Shown piece by piece: positions 55,564 through 63,586 of a DNA stretch of 64,000 nucleotides (positions are counted from its first letter, which is position 1; every line of letters begins with the position of its first letter). The translations under genes were made by a program, and so were the position numbers. The notes below the pieces were generated by a model. The model was not told the DNA's origin and ran no database searches. It worked only from the letters and a program-made list of their open reading frames with translations. This DNA comes from Clostridium sp. CM027 (GTDB lineage: Bacteria > Bacillota > Clostridia > Clostridiales > Clostridiaceae): NCBI RefSeq assembly GCF_024730565.1, contig NZ_CP077725.1, forward strand, positions 434,001-498,000, in the 5' to 3' direction.

Positions 55564-56934
55564 ATGGATAACAAGGCATATATAAATGAAATGATGATTA
55601 AGGCAAAGACAGCTCAAGCAGGTATTGCAAATTATAATCAAGAACAGGTGGATGATTTAGTTAGAGTTATTGGTAAGGTTATATTTGATAATGCTGAAAT
55701 ACTTGCAAAAGAAGCGGTAACTGAAACAAGAATGGGAGTTTATGAAGATAAGGTAGCTAAGAACATGGGTAAGTCAAAGACTATATGGAACAGTTTAAAA
55801 GGTAAAAAATCTGTAGATATCATTGGAGCAGAAGAAGGAAAAGAAGGAATAGTACTAGTTGCTAAGCCAAAGGGAGTTATAGCTTCTATTACACCAACTA
55901 CAAATCCAATAGTTACACCTATGTGTAATGCCATGTTTGCATTAAAAGGAAGAAATGCAATTATTGTTGCTCCACACCCAAGATCTAAGGATTGCTCAGC
56001 ACATGCTGTTAAACTAATGAATGATGAATTAAGGAAACTAGGAGCACCAGAAAATTTAATTCAAATAATATCAGAACCATCTGTTGAATTAACTGGAGAA
56101 TTAATGGCAGCTGCTGATACAGTTGTAGCTACTGGCGGAATGGGAATGGTAAGGGCTGCTTACGCAAGCGGAAAACCAGCATTCGGAGTAGGAGCAGGAA
56201 ATGTTCAAGTTATTATTGATAGAGATTATGATTTTGATAAAGCCGCTAAAGATATTATAGCAGGAAGAAAGTTTGATAATGGTATCATCTGTTCTGGAGA
56301 ACAATCAATTATTGCTCCAGTTGAAAAACATTCTGAAATAATGAAGGCATTTGTTGATAATGGTGCATACTACATTGAAGATGAAGCAACAATTGATAAG
56401 TTTAGAAAGGTTATGTTCCCAGGTGGAAGTATAAATGGCAAACTTGTTGGTCAATCAGTTCAATTTATTGCTGATATGGCAGGAGTTATGGTTCCTGAAG
56501 ATACTAAAGTAGTTATACTAAAAACTAAAGGAATAGGATCACTAGATGTACTTAACAAGGAAAAAATGTTCCCATTTATGATCACAATGACTTACAATAC
56601 TTTTGAAGAAGCAGTAGAACTAGCTAAAACTAACCTTTTATATGAAGGCGCAGGTCATACTACAGCGGTTCATTCAAATGATAATGATCATATTGAATAT
56701 GCAGGAAAAGAATTACCTATAAGTAGATTAGTTGTTAATCAAACATCATCAACAGGAGCGGGTGGAAGTTTCAATAATGGATTCAATCCATCTACAACTC
56801 TTGGCTGTGGATCTTGGGGAAATAATTCAATATCTGAAAACTTTACGTATTACCACTTAATAAATATATCAAGAATAGGATATTTCAATAAGGATGCTAA
56901 GGTTCCAACTATAGAGGAAATTTGGTCAAAATAA
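55564..56934 (+). CDS. sucD: CoA-acylating succinate-semialdehyde dehydrogenase
   Basis: 456 residues of the acylating aldehyde dehydrogenase family. The catalytic Cys lies in NGIICSGEQS near residue 242, the cofactor loop is VATGGMGMV, and TSSTGAGGSFNNGF is near the end. It reduces succinyl-CoA to succinate semialdehyde with NAD(P)H. In C. kluyveri the order is cat1-sucD-4hbD, as here. GGAGGAAG precedes ATG 55564. Confidence 0.95.
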   Translation: MDNKAYINEMMIKAKTAQAGIANYNQEQVDDLVRVIGKVIFDNAEILAKEAVTETRMGVYEDKVAKNMGKSKTIWNSLKGKKSVDIIGAEEGKEGIVLVAKPKGVIASITPTTNPIVTPMCNAMFALKGRNAIIVAPHPRSKDCSAHAVKLMNDELRKLGAPENLIQIISEPSVELTGELMAAADTVVATGGMGMVRAAYASGKPAFGVGAGNVQVIIDRDYDFDKAAKDIIAGRKFDNGIICSGEQSIIAPVEKHSEIMKAFVDNGAYYIEDEATIDKFRKVMFPGGSINGKLVGQSVQFIADMAGVMVPEDTKVVILKTKGIGSLDVLNKEKMFPFMITMTYNTFEEAVELAKTNLLYEGAGHTTAVHSNDNDHIEYAGKELPISRLVVNQTSSTGAGGSFNNGFNPSTTLGCGSWGNNSISENFTYYHLINISRIGYFNKDAKVPTIEEIWSK

Positions 56935-56944
56935 TATAGAGTTA

Positions 56945-56978
56945 TTAGGTTTCAATTTATGTTGAAACCTAATTTCCT
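56945..56978 (+). terminator. Hairpin between sucD and 4hbD
   Basis: TTAGGTTTCA pairs perfectly with TGAAACCTAA around ATTTATGT. The T run after it is weak, so partial read-through or an mRNA-processing role is likely. Confidence 0.6.
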
Positions 56979-57010
56979 AAATTAAATTAAATTAAATAGG
57001 AGGTAAAATA

Positions 57011-58129
57011 ATGAAATTATTTTCAATTAAGTCACAAATTCATAAGTTTGATACAGCAAAGGATTTTGCTGAAACCTTTAATATCGGTGAAGGAGATTTT
57101 GTATTATCAAATGAATTTATATATAATCCTTTTTTCGGAAGCCTAAATCTTAACGCTGAAGTAGTTTTCCTAGAAAAATATGGAGTTGGAGAACCTTCAG
57201 ATGAAATAATTGATGCAGTTCTCGCTACTATTAAGGGGAAAACTTTTAAAAGGATTTTTGCTGTTGGTGGCGGTAGTGTTATTGACATAGCAAAGCTTCT
57301 TGTAATAAAAGGTGATAATACAGCATTAGATTTATTTGAGAAAAAAGTTCCACTTATAAAGGATAAAGAGCTTATAATAGTTCCTACAACTGCTGGAACG
57401 GGTTCAGAAGTTACAAATTTATCTATAGCTGAAATTAAAGCTAAACATACAAAAATGGGCCTTGCTACAGATGAATTATTAGCTGATCATGCAGTACTTA
57501 TTCCAGAACTAGTTAAAGGACTACCATACAGATTTTTTGTTGCTAGTTCAATTGATGCGTTGATTCATGCTATTGAGTCCTATGTATCTCCAAAATCTAA
57601 TCCATACACAGAATTATTTAGTGTTAAAGCAATGGAATTGATTTTAAAAGGATACGTTCAAATAATTGAAAAAGGTGAAGAATACAGAAAAGAAATAATT
57701 GAAGATTTTGTAATAGGTAGTAACTATGCTGGTATTGCTTTTGGAAACACAGGAGTTGGTGCTGTTCATGCACTTTCTTATCCACTTGGTGGAACTTACC
57801 ACGTTCCTCATGGAGAAGCAAACTACCAGATGTTTGTTGAAGTATTTAGAACTTATAATAAGAAAAATCCAAATGGTAAAATTAAAGATATTAAAAAAAT
57901 ACTTGCAGATATTTTAAATGTAAATGGTGAAGATGATGTATTTGCAGCACTTGCCAGCATACTTGATAAATTATTAACTAGAAAACCTTTGAAAGACTAC
58001 GGTATGAAGGTAGAAGATATTGAAGGCTTTGCGGATAGCGTTATTGTAGGTCAGGCAAGACTTTTAGCTAATAATTATGTGCCTTTAAGCAGAGATGAAA
58101 TTAGAGACGTTTATAAGAATTTGTATTAA
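57011..58129 (+). CDS. 4hbD: NAD-dependent 4-hydroxybutyrate dehydrogenase
   Basis: 372 residues of the iron-type alcohol dehydrogenase family. It reduces succinate semialdehyde to 4-hydroxybutyrate. NAD-binding is GGGSVIDIAK, followed by PTTAGTGSEVTN; metal His ligands lie in HAIESYVS and HALSYPLGGTYHVPHGE. The fusion-free length matches C. kluyveri 4HbD. GGAGGT precedes ATG 57011. It follows sucD by 76 bases and ends at a hairpin. Confidence 0.95.
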   Translation: MKLFSIKSQIHKFDTAKDFAETFNIGEGDFVLSNEFIYNPFFGSLNLNAEVVFLEKYGVGEPSDEIIDAVLATIKGKTFKRIFAVGGGSVIDIAKLLVIKGDNTALDLFEKKVPLIKDKELIIVPTTAGTGSEVTNLSIAEIKAKHTKMGLATDELLADHAVLIPELVKGLPYRFFVASSIDALIHAIESYVSPKSNPYTELFSVKAMELILKGYVQIIEKGEEYRKEIIEDFVIGSNYAGIAFGNTGVGAVHALSYPLGGTYHVPHGEANYQMFVEVFRTYNKKNPNGKIKDIKKILADILNVNGEDDVFAALASILDKLLTRKPLKDYGMKVEDIEGFADSVIVGQARLLANNYVPLSRDEIRDVYKNLY

Positions 58130-58136
58130 AATATAA

Positions 58137-58164
58137 GGAGAGAGGGTTAAACCTCTCTCTTTAT
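58137..58164 (+). terminator. Terminator after 4hbD
   Basis: GGAGAGAGG pairs with CCTCTCTC around GTTAAA, with a short T run. It is a probable main end of the 4-hydroxybutyrate operon. Confidence 0.75.
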
Positions 58165-58201
58165 AGTATATGATATACAATATAAAATTAGGAGGTATTC
58201 C

Positions 58202-58840
58202 ATGTCGAATTTAGATTTTATTTATAAAAGACACAGTATACGAAAATTTAAGGACGAAGTTATTCCTATGATTGATTTAGAGGAGATTATTAAAGCGGCT
58301 ATTCACGCTCCATCGGGTAAAAATGTTCAGAATTGGCACTTTGTAATAATTAGAAATAAAGAAAAGATAAATGAAATTGTAAAAGTCGTGGAAGATAAAA
58401 ATTCAGAAATAGCATCTAAAATTGTAGATGAAAATATTAAGGCAATTTTCACTAAATCTTTAAAATACCATATTGCATTTAGGAATGCTCCTTGCTTAAT
58501 TCTAGTATATGCTGGAAATTATAAACCAACAGGATTTGAAGAATTTAAGGCCATTAATGAAAGCGCAGATGATATACAAGAACTTTTTAATACTGCACCA
58601 GGAATACAGGGAGCATCGGCCGCAATGGAAAACTTATTACTTGCAGCAGCGAGTCTTGGCTATGGCACATGCTGGATGACAGGTCCAAATTATGCTGCAA
58701 AAGAAATTGGAGATGTGCTTAATTTTAAAAAAGAAGAATATTCATTAATGGCATTAACCCCTATTGGATTACCATTAGAAGAGGAAAATAAAAGCCCTCG
58801 TAGAAAGCCTGTGGATGAAGTTATTACAGTTATACTCTAA
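58202..58840 (+). CDS. Nitroreductase-family flavoprotein
   Basis: A 212-residue FMN nitroreductase fold. RHSIRKFKDEVI at residues 9-20 gives the FMN phosphate contacts, followed by AAIHAPSGKNVQNWHFVII and a C-terminal GLPLEEENKSPRRKP. Such proteins use NAD(P)H to reduce nitro groups, quinones or enoates. A role in enoate or redox balance beside the crotonyl-CoA pathway is only a guess. GGAGG precedes the ATG near 58202. Confidence 0.88.
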   Translation: MSNLDFIYKRHSIRKFKDEVIPMIDLEEIIKAAIHAPSGKNVQNWHFVIIRNKEKINEIVKVVEDKNSEIASKIVDENIKAIFTKSLKYHIAFRNAPCLILVYAGNYKPTGFEEFKAINESADDIQELFNTAPGIQGASAAMENLLLAAASLGYGTCWMTGPNYAAKEIGDVLNFKKEEYSLMALTPIGLPLEEENKSPRRKPVDEVITVIL

Positions 58841-58881
58841 AAAATTCTTATTGATGATACCAAAGATTTTTACTAAAAATT

Positions 58882-58932
58882 AATGAATAGAAGCAGGGTG
58901 ATTTTGTATTTAATTATCTTGATTCTATTTAT
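58882..58932 (+). terminator. Terminator after the nitroreductase gene
   Basis: AATAGAAGCA pairs imperfectly with TGATTCTATT, followed by T-rich sequence. Similar hairpins recur at 60712 and 62581, part of a duplicated downstream region. Confidence 0.6.
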
Positions 58933-58978
58933 TTTCATGTTCTTGGGTCGCGCTTTTTTAGATGAAATGCTGAATTTC

Positions 58979-59232
58979 TTTTAGGTATACAAGTTAAGAT
59001 ACTTAGTATATACTAAATAATAAGATATATGTATTATACAGCGATTTATAAATTTTTTTGCTAATATTTGTGAAAATAATCACAATAATTCATTGAAATA
59101 CTAAGAAAAATGCATTCAGACATATTAAAATGACAGTGGTTTTGGTAACGATTTCTCACTAAGTGAAAGCTATATTAAATTAGATAATATATAGTCAAAA
59201 CAAAAAAAATATAATTTAGGATAGTAATAGGT
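58979..59232 (+). repeat. Duplicated control region, copy 1
   Basis: Similar to 60897-61247 in several blocks: TTAGGTATACAAGTTAAG with a TATACTAAA partner, CTAATATTTGTGAAA, the TCACAATAATTCATTGAAAT block, TATAGTCAAAACAAA and the sequence up to the start codon. TTGTGA-N6-TCACAA is at 59068-59085. TTTGGTAACGATTTCTC near 59151 looks like a decayed -24/-12 element. Confidence 0.7.
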
Positions 59233-59307
59233 ATGAACTTAGAAGATATTTACAAATCAAAGGTCATTACGGCAGAACAAGTGGTAGGAAATAAAATCGG
59301 AGGTTAA
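59233..59307 (+). pseudogene. 24-codon stub of a third 4-hydroxybutyrate CoA-transferase gene
   Basis: ATG 59233 opens MNLEDIYKSKVITAEQ, nearly identical to the first 16 residues of the CoA-transferases at 51656 and 61248. It then diverges and stops at 59305. Its last codons contain the GGAGG that serves the permease start at 59311, so the stub may be translated as a leader peptide coupled to the permease. Confidence 0.8.
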
Positions 59308-59310
59308 TTT

Positions 59311-60684
59311 ATGTCTATTAAAAAAGAGTTTGTGAAAGAACAACCATATATACCTGCAGGTCCTTTTAAGATAAGAATACCTGGAATTCACTATAAGTTT
59401 CAAATGGCAGATTATATTCAAGGATTACTGATGTGTGCGGTTTGTCTTGGAGCTATTCCAATGCTCCAGGAATTTTTAGGAATGCCTTTTGAAGTAGCAA
59501 TGGCAGTTGTTGTGTTAAATGGTATATTTTATTGTGCACATGTATTTTTAGGGGATCCAGTTGTGCCTGGGTGGGTTACACCAGCCATTCCACTTCTCAT
59601 TCTTTATGTAAGTGATTATGCCATAGGACCTGAAAGAATACAAGCATTAATTGCATTTGAAATGAGTCTAGGAGCTTTAGCATTATTATTAGGTGCTACA
59701 GGACTTGGTAAGAAGATAGTTCACATTGTTCCTAATGCTATGCAGTCCGGCATTATAATTGGAGCTGGTATTGCAGCTGTAAATATTATATTTGTAAAAG
59801 GTGCTCGTTTTGATCAATTTCCAATTTCTATTGTTGTTTGTGTAGGGTTAGGTTTCTACCTTTTATTTTCAAATCATTTTAAAAGTATTAGCAATAAAAA
59901 TAAAATTTTAAAAGCAATATCTAATTTAGGCATACTACCAATTATAGCACTTGCGATAATATTTGCGCCTTTAGTTGGGGAAACAGCTTGGCCTAAGGTA
60001 GAATGGGGTATAACAAAACCAGCTTTTGGAGTTTTATGGACACAATGGACCCTTTTTTCTAAAGATATAGGGTTTCCTCCAGTCAAAATGTTTATAAATG
60101 CTCTACCGATGGTTATTTCTGCATATATAGTTTTATTTGGTGATATGATACAATCTCAAGCGTTAATAGGAGACTGTAAGAAGGAGCGACCAGATGAACT
60201 TATAGATTACAATCCGAACAGATCTCACATAATATTTGGTCTTCGTAACATGCTAATGTCTGTAATAGGACCAGATCTTACAATGTGTGGACCACTATGG
60301 GCAGCAATGCAAGTTGTTATTTGTGAAAGATATAAACATGGCAAGGAGTCTATGGAGTCGATATTTGGTGGAGCGGGTTCCTTCAGATTCGGTACGCTTA
60401 CTGGATATTTACTCTTACCAATAGTTTCCCTATGCAAACCTATCTTAGGAATTGCACTAGCATCTACAATGCTAATACAGGGGTATGTTTCTATAAGGGT
60501 AGGAGTTTTGAAGGCGCGTACAGCAAATGATCTAGGTATTGCAGGTGTTATGGCTGCTGTAGTTGCAACAAGAGGGGCAGCTTGGGGATTAGCAGCAGGC
60601 ATTGTACTTTGTATAATCATTCAATCAGGAAATAAACCAAAATTTGATGTTATGCTGTTTGAAAATGAAGAATTGGAGGCATAA
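59311..60684 (+). CDS. Multi-pass membrane permease (SLC23/NCS2-like)
   Basis: 457 residues with about twelve hydrophobic segments. AMQSGIIIGAGIAAVNIIF and the paired later GGAGSFRFGTLTGYLLLP recall the two half-repeats of SLC23/NCS2 and benzoate/SulP-like carriers. Family assignment is moderate. Position between the nitroreductase and the second CoA-transferase, under a copy of the same control region, suggests uptake or exchange of succinate, 4-hydroxybutyrate or a related acid. GGAGG at 59299-59303 precedes ATG 59311. Confidence 0.7.
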   Translation: MSIKKEFVKEQPYIPAGPFKIRIPGIHYKFQMADYIQGLLMCAVCLGAIPMLQEFLGMPFEVAMAVVVLNGIFYCAHVFLGDPVVPGWVTPAIPLLILYVSDYAIGPERIQALIAFEMSLGALALLLGATGLGKKIVHIVPNAMQSGIIIGAGIAAVNIIFVKGARFDQFPISIVVCVGLGFYLLFSNHFKSISNKNKILKAISNLGILPIIALAIIFAPLVGETAWPKVEWGITKPAFGVLWTQWTLFSKDIGFPPVKMFINALPMVISAYIVLFGDMIQSQALIGDCKKERPDELIDYNPNRSHIIFGLRNMLMSVIGPDLTMCGPLWAAMQVVICERYKHGKESMESIFGGAGSFRFGTLTGYLLLPIVSLCKPILGIALASTMLIQGYVSIRVGVLKARTANDLGIAGVMAAVVATRGAAWGLAAGIVLCIIIQSGNKPKFDVMLFENEELEA

Positions 60685-60711
60685 GCAAGAGAAAGACTTT
60701 TGAATAAAAGG

Positions 60712-60760
60712 AATAGAAGCGAGGTGATTTTACATTTTATTATACTGCTTCTATTTATTT
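60712..60760 (+). terminator. Terminator after the permease gene
   Basis: AATAGAAGC pairs with GCTTCTATT, followed by a T-rich run. It is related to the hairpin at 58882. Confidence 0.7.
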
Positions 60761-60896
60761 TATGTTTTAGTGCCTTTTTTATTTTGTTAAGTTTTGTACA
60801 AAATAAAAAAGGCTAATAAGAGTTATGAAGTTTCAAACTGATGTATTTTAATAAATACATGGGAAATATGGTTATAGATATAATTAAAGAACCTTA

Positions 60897-61247
60897 TTTA
60901 GGTATACAAGTTAAGAGAATTAGTGTATACTAAAAGAATAATAAGTGGAAAGATAAGCCAATTAGAATTGGTGTGAAAATGAACAAGTTTAAAAAATGCA
61001 GGAAGAACAATAAATATTAGTATATATATTATGCAGGAGTTTATAAATTTCTGTAAATTCGCTTTCTAATATTTGTGAAATAAATCACAATAATCCATTG
61101 AAATACTAACAAAAATGTGCTAATACAAATTTTAAGAAATATTATAACCTTATTTATAACAACGTTTCCTTAAAAACTGAAACTATGATATTAAAATATT
61201 TAATATATAGTCAAAACAAAAATTTATAATTTAGGAGAGTGATTGGT
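60897..61247 (+). repeat. Duplicated control region, copy 2
   Basis: TTTAGGTATAC pairs with GTATACTAAA (60898-60934). TTGTGA-N6-TCACAA lies at 61073-61090, followed by the ATTGAAATACTAA block and TATAGTCAAAACAAAAA. The part GAGTTTATAAATTTCTG to TTTCTAATAT also resembles 49258-49295 before the abfD promoter. The -24/-12 equivalent (CAACGTTTCCTT near 61170) is not a usable sigma-54 site. Confidence 0.7.
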
Positions 61248-62549
61248 ATGAACTTAGAAGAAATCTATAAATCAAAGGTGATTACGGCGCAGCAAGCGGC
61301 AGGGAAAATAAAGTCCGGAAATAGGGTAGTTACAGGACATGCTTGTGGAGAGCCAACAGAGATTATAGCTGCAATGGTAGCTAATTGTAAGGCTTATGAA
61401 AATGTTGAAATTGCACACATGGTTCCTATGGGAAAAGCTGAGTATACTAATACTGGAATGGAAAAACATTTTAAGCACAATGCTTTATTTGCAGGTGCTC
61501 CTACAAGAGAAGCCATTAGAGATGGAAGAGCAGATTTTACACCTTGTTTTTTTTCTAAGATACCTGAGCTATTTAAGAAGGGCTATCTGCCAATAGATGT
61601 GGCAATTGTTCAAGTTTCAGCACCAGATGAACACGGTTATTGTAGTTTCGGTGTATCTGTTGATTATACAAAGACAGCAACGGAATGTGCAAAAATGGTA
61701 ATTGCAGAAGTAAATAATAAAATGCCAAGAACTATGGGAGACTCTTTTATACATATTTCTGATATTGATTATATTGTAGAAGTAAGTCATCAAATAATAG
61801 AGCTTAATCCTCCTAAAATTGGAGATGTTGAGAAAGCTATTGGAGAGTATTGTGCTTCTTTAGTTGAGGATGGTTCCACACTTCAACTTGGAATAGGAGC
61901 TATTCCAGATGCAGTACTTTTGTTTTTAAAGGATAAAAAGGACTTAGGTATACATTCGGAAATGATTTCAGACGGAGTAGTTGAACTTGTTGAAACAGGA
62001 GTTATAACAAATAAAGCTAAGACACTTCATCCAGGGAAAATAGTAGTAACTTTCCTCATGGGAACTAAAAGACTTTATGACTTTGTTGATAATAATCCAA
62101 TGGTTGAAATGTATTCTGTAGATTATGTAAATGATCCGGCTATAATTGCAAAAAACAGTAAAATGGTCTGTATAAATTCTGCTATTCAAGTAGATTTTAT
62201 GGGACAGGTAAATGCAGAAACTATTGGATTAACTCAGTTTAGTGGGACAGGTGGACAGGTTGACTTTATTAGAGGTGCAAGTATGGCAAAGGACGGTAAA
62301 TCTATCATTGCAATGCCTTCTACAGCAAGCAAAGGAAAGATTTCAAGAATTACGCCTTTGCTTGATGAAGGAGCAGCGGTTACAACTTTGAGAAACGAAA
62401 TACAATACGTAATTACTGAATATGGTATTGCGGAGCTAAAAGGTAAAACATTAAGAGATAGAGCAAGGTCGCTCATAAATATTGCTCATCCAGACTTTAG
62501 ACCTTCACTTATTGAGGAATGGGAAAAAAGATTTAACTGTAAGTTTTAG
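61248..62549 (+). CDS. cat2: 4-hydroxybutyrate CoA-transferase, copy 2
   Basis: 433 residues, same family and start as copy 1 at 51656 (MNLEEIYKSKVITAQQAAG). Differences are concentrated in the first 120 residues (for example GAPTREAIRDGRADF versus GGTTRESVSSGRADF) and near the C-terminus. The middle is nearly identical and includes 245 bp of unchanged DNA. GGAGAGTG fits ATG 61248; GTG 61239 is rejected. It has its own control region and terminator, so it can be expressed apart from the main operon. Confidence 0.93.
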   Translation: MNLEEIYKSKVITAQQAAGKIKSGNRVVTGHACGEPTEIIAAMVANCKAYENVEIAHMVPMGKAEYTNTGMEKHFKHNALFAGAPTREAIRDGRADFTPCFFSKIPELFKKGYLPIDVAIVQVSAPDEHGYCSFGVSVDYTKTATECAKMVIAEVNNKMPRTMGDSFIHISDIDYIVEVSHQIIELNPPKIGDVEKAIGEYCASLVEDGSTLQLGIGAIPDAVLLFLKDKKDLGIHSEMISDGVVELVETGVITNKAKTLHPGKIVVTFLMGTKRLYDFVDNNPMVEMYSVDYVNDPAIIAKNSKMVCINSAIQVDFMGQVNAETIGLTQFSGTGGQVDFIRGASMAKDGKSIIAMPSTASKGKISRITPLLDEGAAVTTLRNEIQYVITEYGIAELKGKTLRDRARSLINIAHPDFRPSLIEEWEKRFNCKF

Positions 62550-62580
62550 TAAAATATATAATAAACACTAAAGATATAGT

Positions 62581-62625
62581 AAAAAGAAGCAGTGACTTTG
62601 TATTTAGTCATCCTGCTTCTTTTTA
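62581..62625 (+). terminator. Terminator after CoA-transferase copy 2
   Basis: AAAAAGAAGCAG and GACT pair with AGTC and CTGCTTCTTTTT. This is a strong hairpin with a T run. Confidence 0.9.
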
Positions 62626-62699
62626 TTTTCATATTTTACTGTAGTATCTAATAAAAATGGGTATAACATAAAAAAATGAAAAAATATTACATAAAAAAA

Positions 62700-62728
62700 G
62701 AAGGAAAATCATGTAAGTTATAGAATAT
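62700..62728 (+). promoter_or_regulatory. Sigma-H-type promoter of the spoIIA operon
   Basis: GAAGGAAAA (62700-62708) matches the -35 RnAGGAwWW and ATAGAATAT (62720-62728) the -10 RnnGAATww, with an 11-base spacer. spoIIA is a known sigma-H target in Bacillus and Clostridium. The start codon is 70 bases downstream. Confidence 0.75.
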
Positions 62729-62798
62729 AGAATAAAGGTACATTATTTAAGCAATACTGAAAAAATATTTTAATTTAAAATGATTTGGGGGGAAGAAA

Positions 62799-63134
62799 AT
62801 GCATTTAAATTTTGAAAATAGCGAGGACAAATTGATAGTTTACATGTTTGGAGAACTAGACCATCATAGTGCTGAAGAAGTAAGGAACATTATAGATGAT
62901 CGTTTAGAACGAGATAGCTACAATAAATTAATTATGGATTTCAAAGATGTGACGTTCATGGACAGCTCCGGTATTGGTGTGGTCATTGGAAGATACAAAA
63001 AGTTACATATGAAAAATGGGAAAGTATGCGTAACTAACATTAAATCTTCAGTAAAAAGAGTATTTGAATTGTCAGGAATGTTTAAGATTATTATGTCATA
63101 TGATGACGTTGAACAAGCTGTAAACAACATTTAG
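62799..63134 (+). CDS. spoIIAA: Anti-sigma F factor antagonist SpoIIAA
   Basis: A 111-residue STAS-domain protein. [15 protein letters not shown] holds the phosphorylated Ser near residue 57. Unphosphorylated SpoIIAA binds SpoIIAB and frees sigma F in the forespore. GGGGGGAAG precedes ATG 62799. First gene of the three-gene spoIIA operon. Confidence 0.96.
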   Translation: MHLNFENSEDKLIVYMFGELDHHSAEEVRNIIDDRLERDSYNKLIMDFKDVTFMDSSGIGVVIGRYKKLHMKNGKVCVTNIKSSVKRVFELSGMFKIIMSYDDVEQAVNNI

Positions 63135-63147
63135 TGGGGGGATTAGT

Positions 63148-63576
63148 ATGTGTTACAATAGAATTAAAATTGAATTTTTAAGTAAATCGCAGAATGAAAG
63201 TTTTGCAAGAGTAGCAGTAGCAGCATTCGCTTCACAATTAGATCCTACAATTGAAGAAATTACCGACGTTAAAACAGCAGTATCAGAAGCAGTTACTAAT
63301 GCAATTATTCATGGATATGATAATGAAGAGGAAATGATTAATATAGAAGCTATTATTAATGGAACTGAACTAACAGTGATAATAGAAGATGTAGGAAAAG
63401 GAATTGACAATTTAGAACTCGCTAGGCAACCATTATATACTTCCCGCCCAGATTTAGAGAGGTCAGGTATGGGTTTTACTGTAATGGAGACTTTTATGGA
63501 CAGTTTAGAAGTAAAGTCTGATAAAGGTAGGGGAACAAGTATAATAATGAAAAAAATATTTAATCCTTTAAGTTAG
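63148..63576 (+). CDS. spoIIAB: Anti-sigma F factor and kinase SpoIIAB
   Basis: A 142-residue GHKL-fold kinase. The N-box is [12 protein letters not shown]1 is EDVGKGI and G2 is GMGFTVME. It binds and inhibits sigma F and phosphorylates SpoIIAA. GTGGGGGG precedes ATG 63148, 13 bases after spoIIAA. Confidence 0.96.
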   Translation: MCYNRIKIEFLSKSQNESFARVAVAAFASQLDPTIEEITDVKTAVSEAVTNAIIHGYDNEEEMINIEAIINGTELTVIIEDVGKGIDNLELARQPLYTSRPDLERSGMGFTVMETFMDSLEVKSDKGRGTSIIMKKIFNPLS

Positions 63577-63586
63577 GTGGAATATT

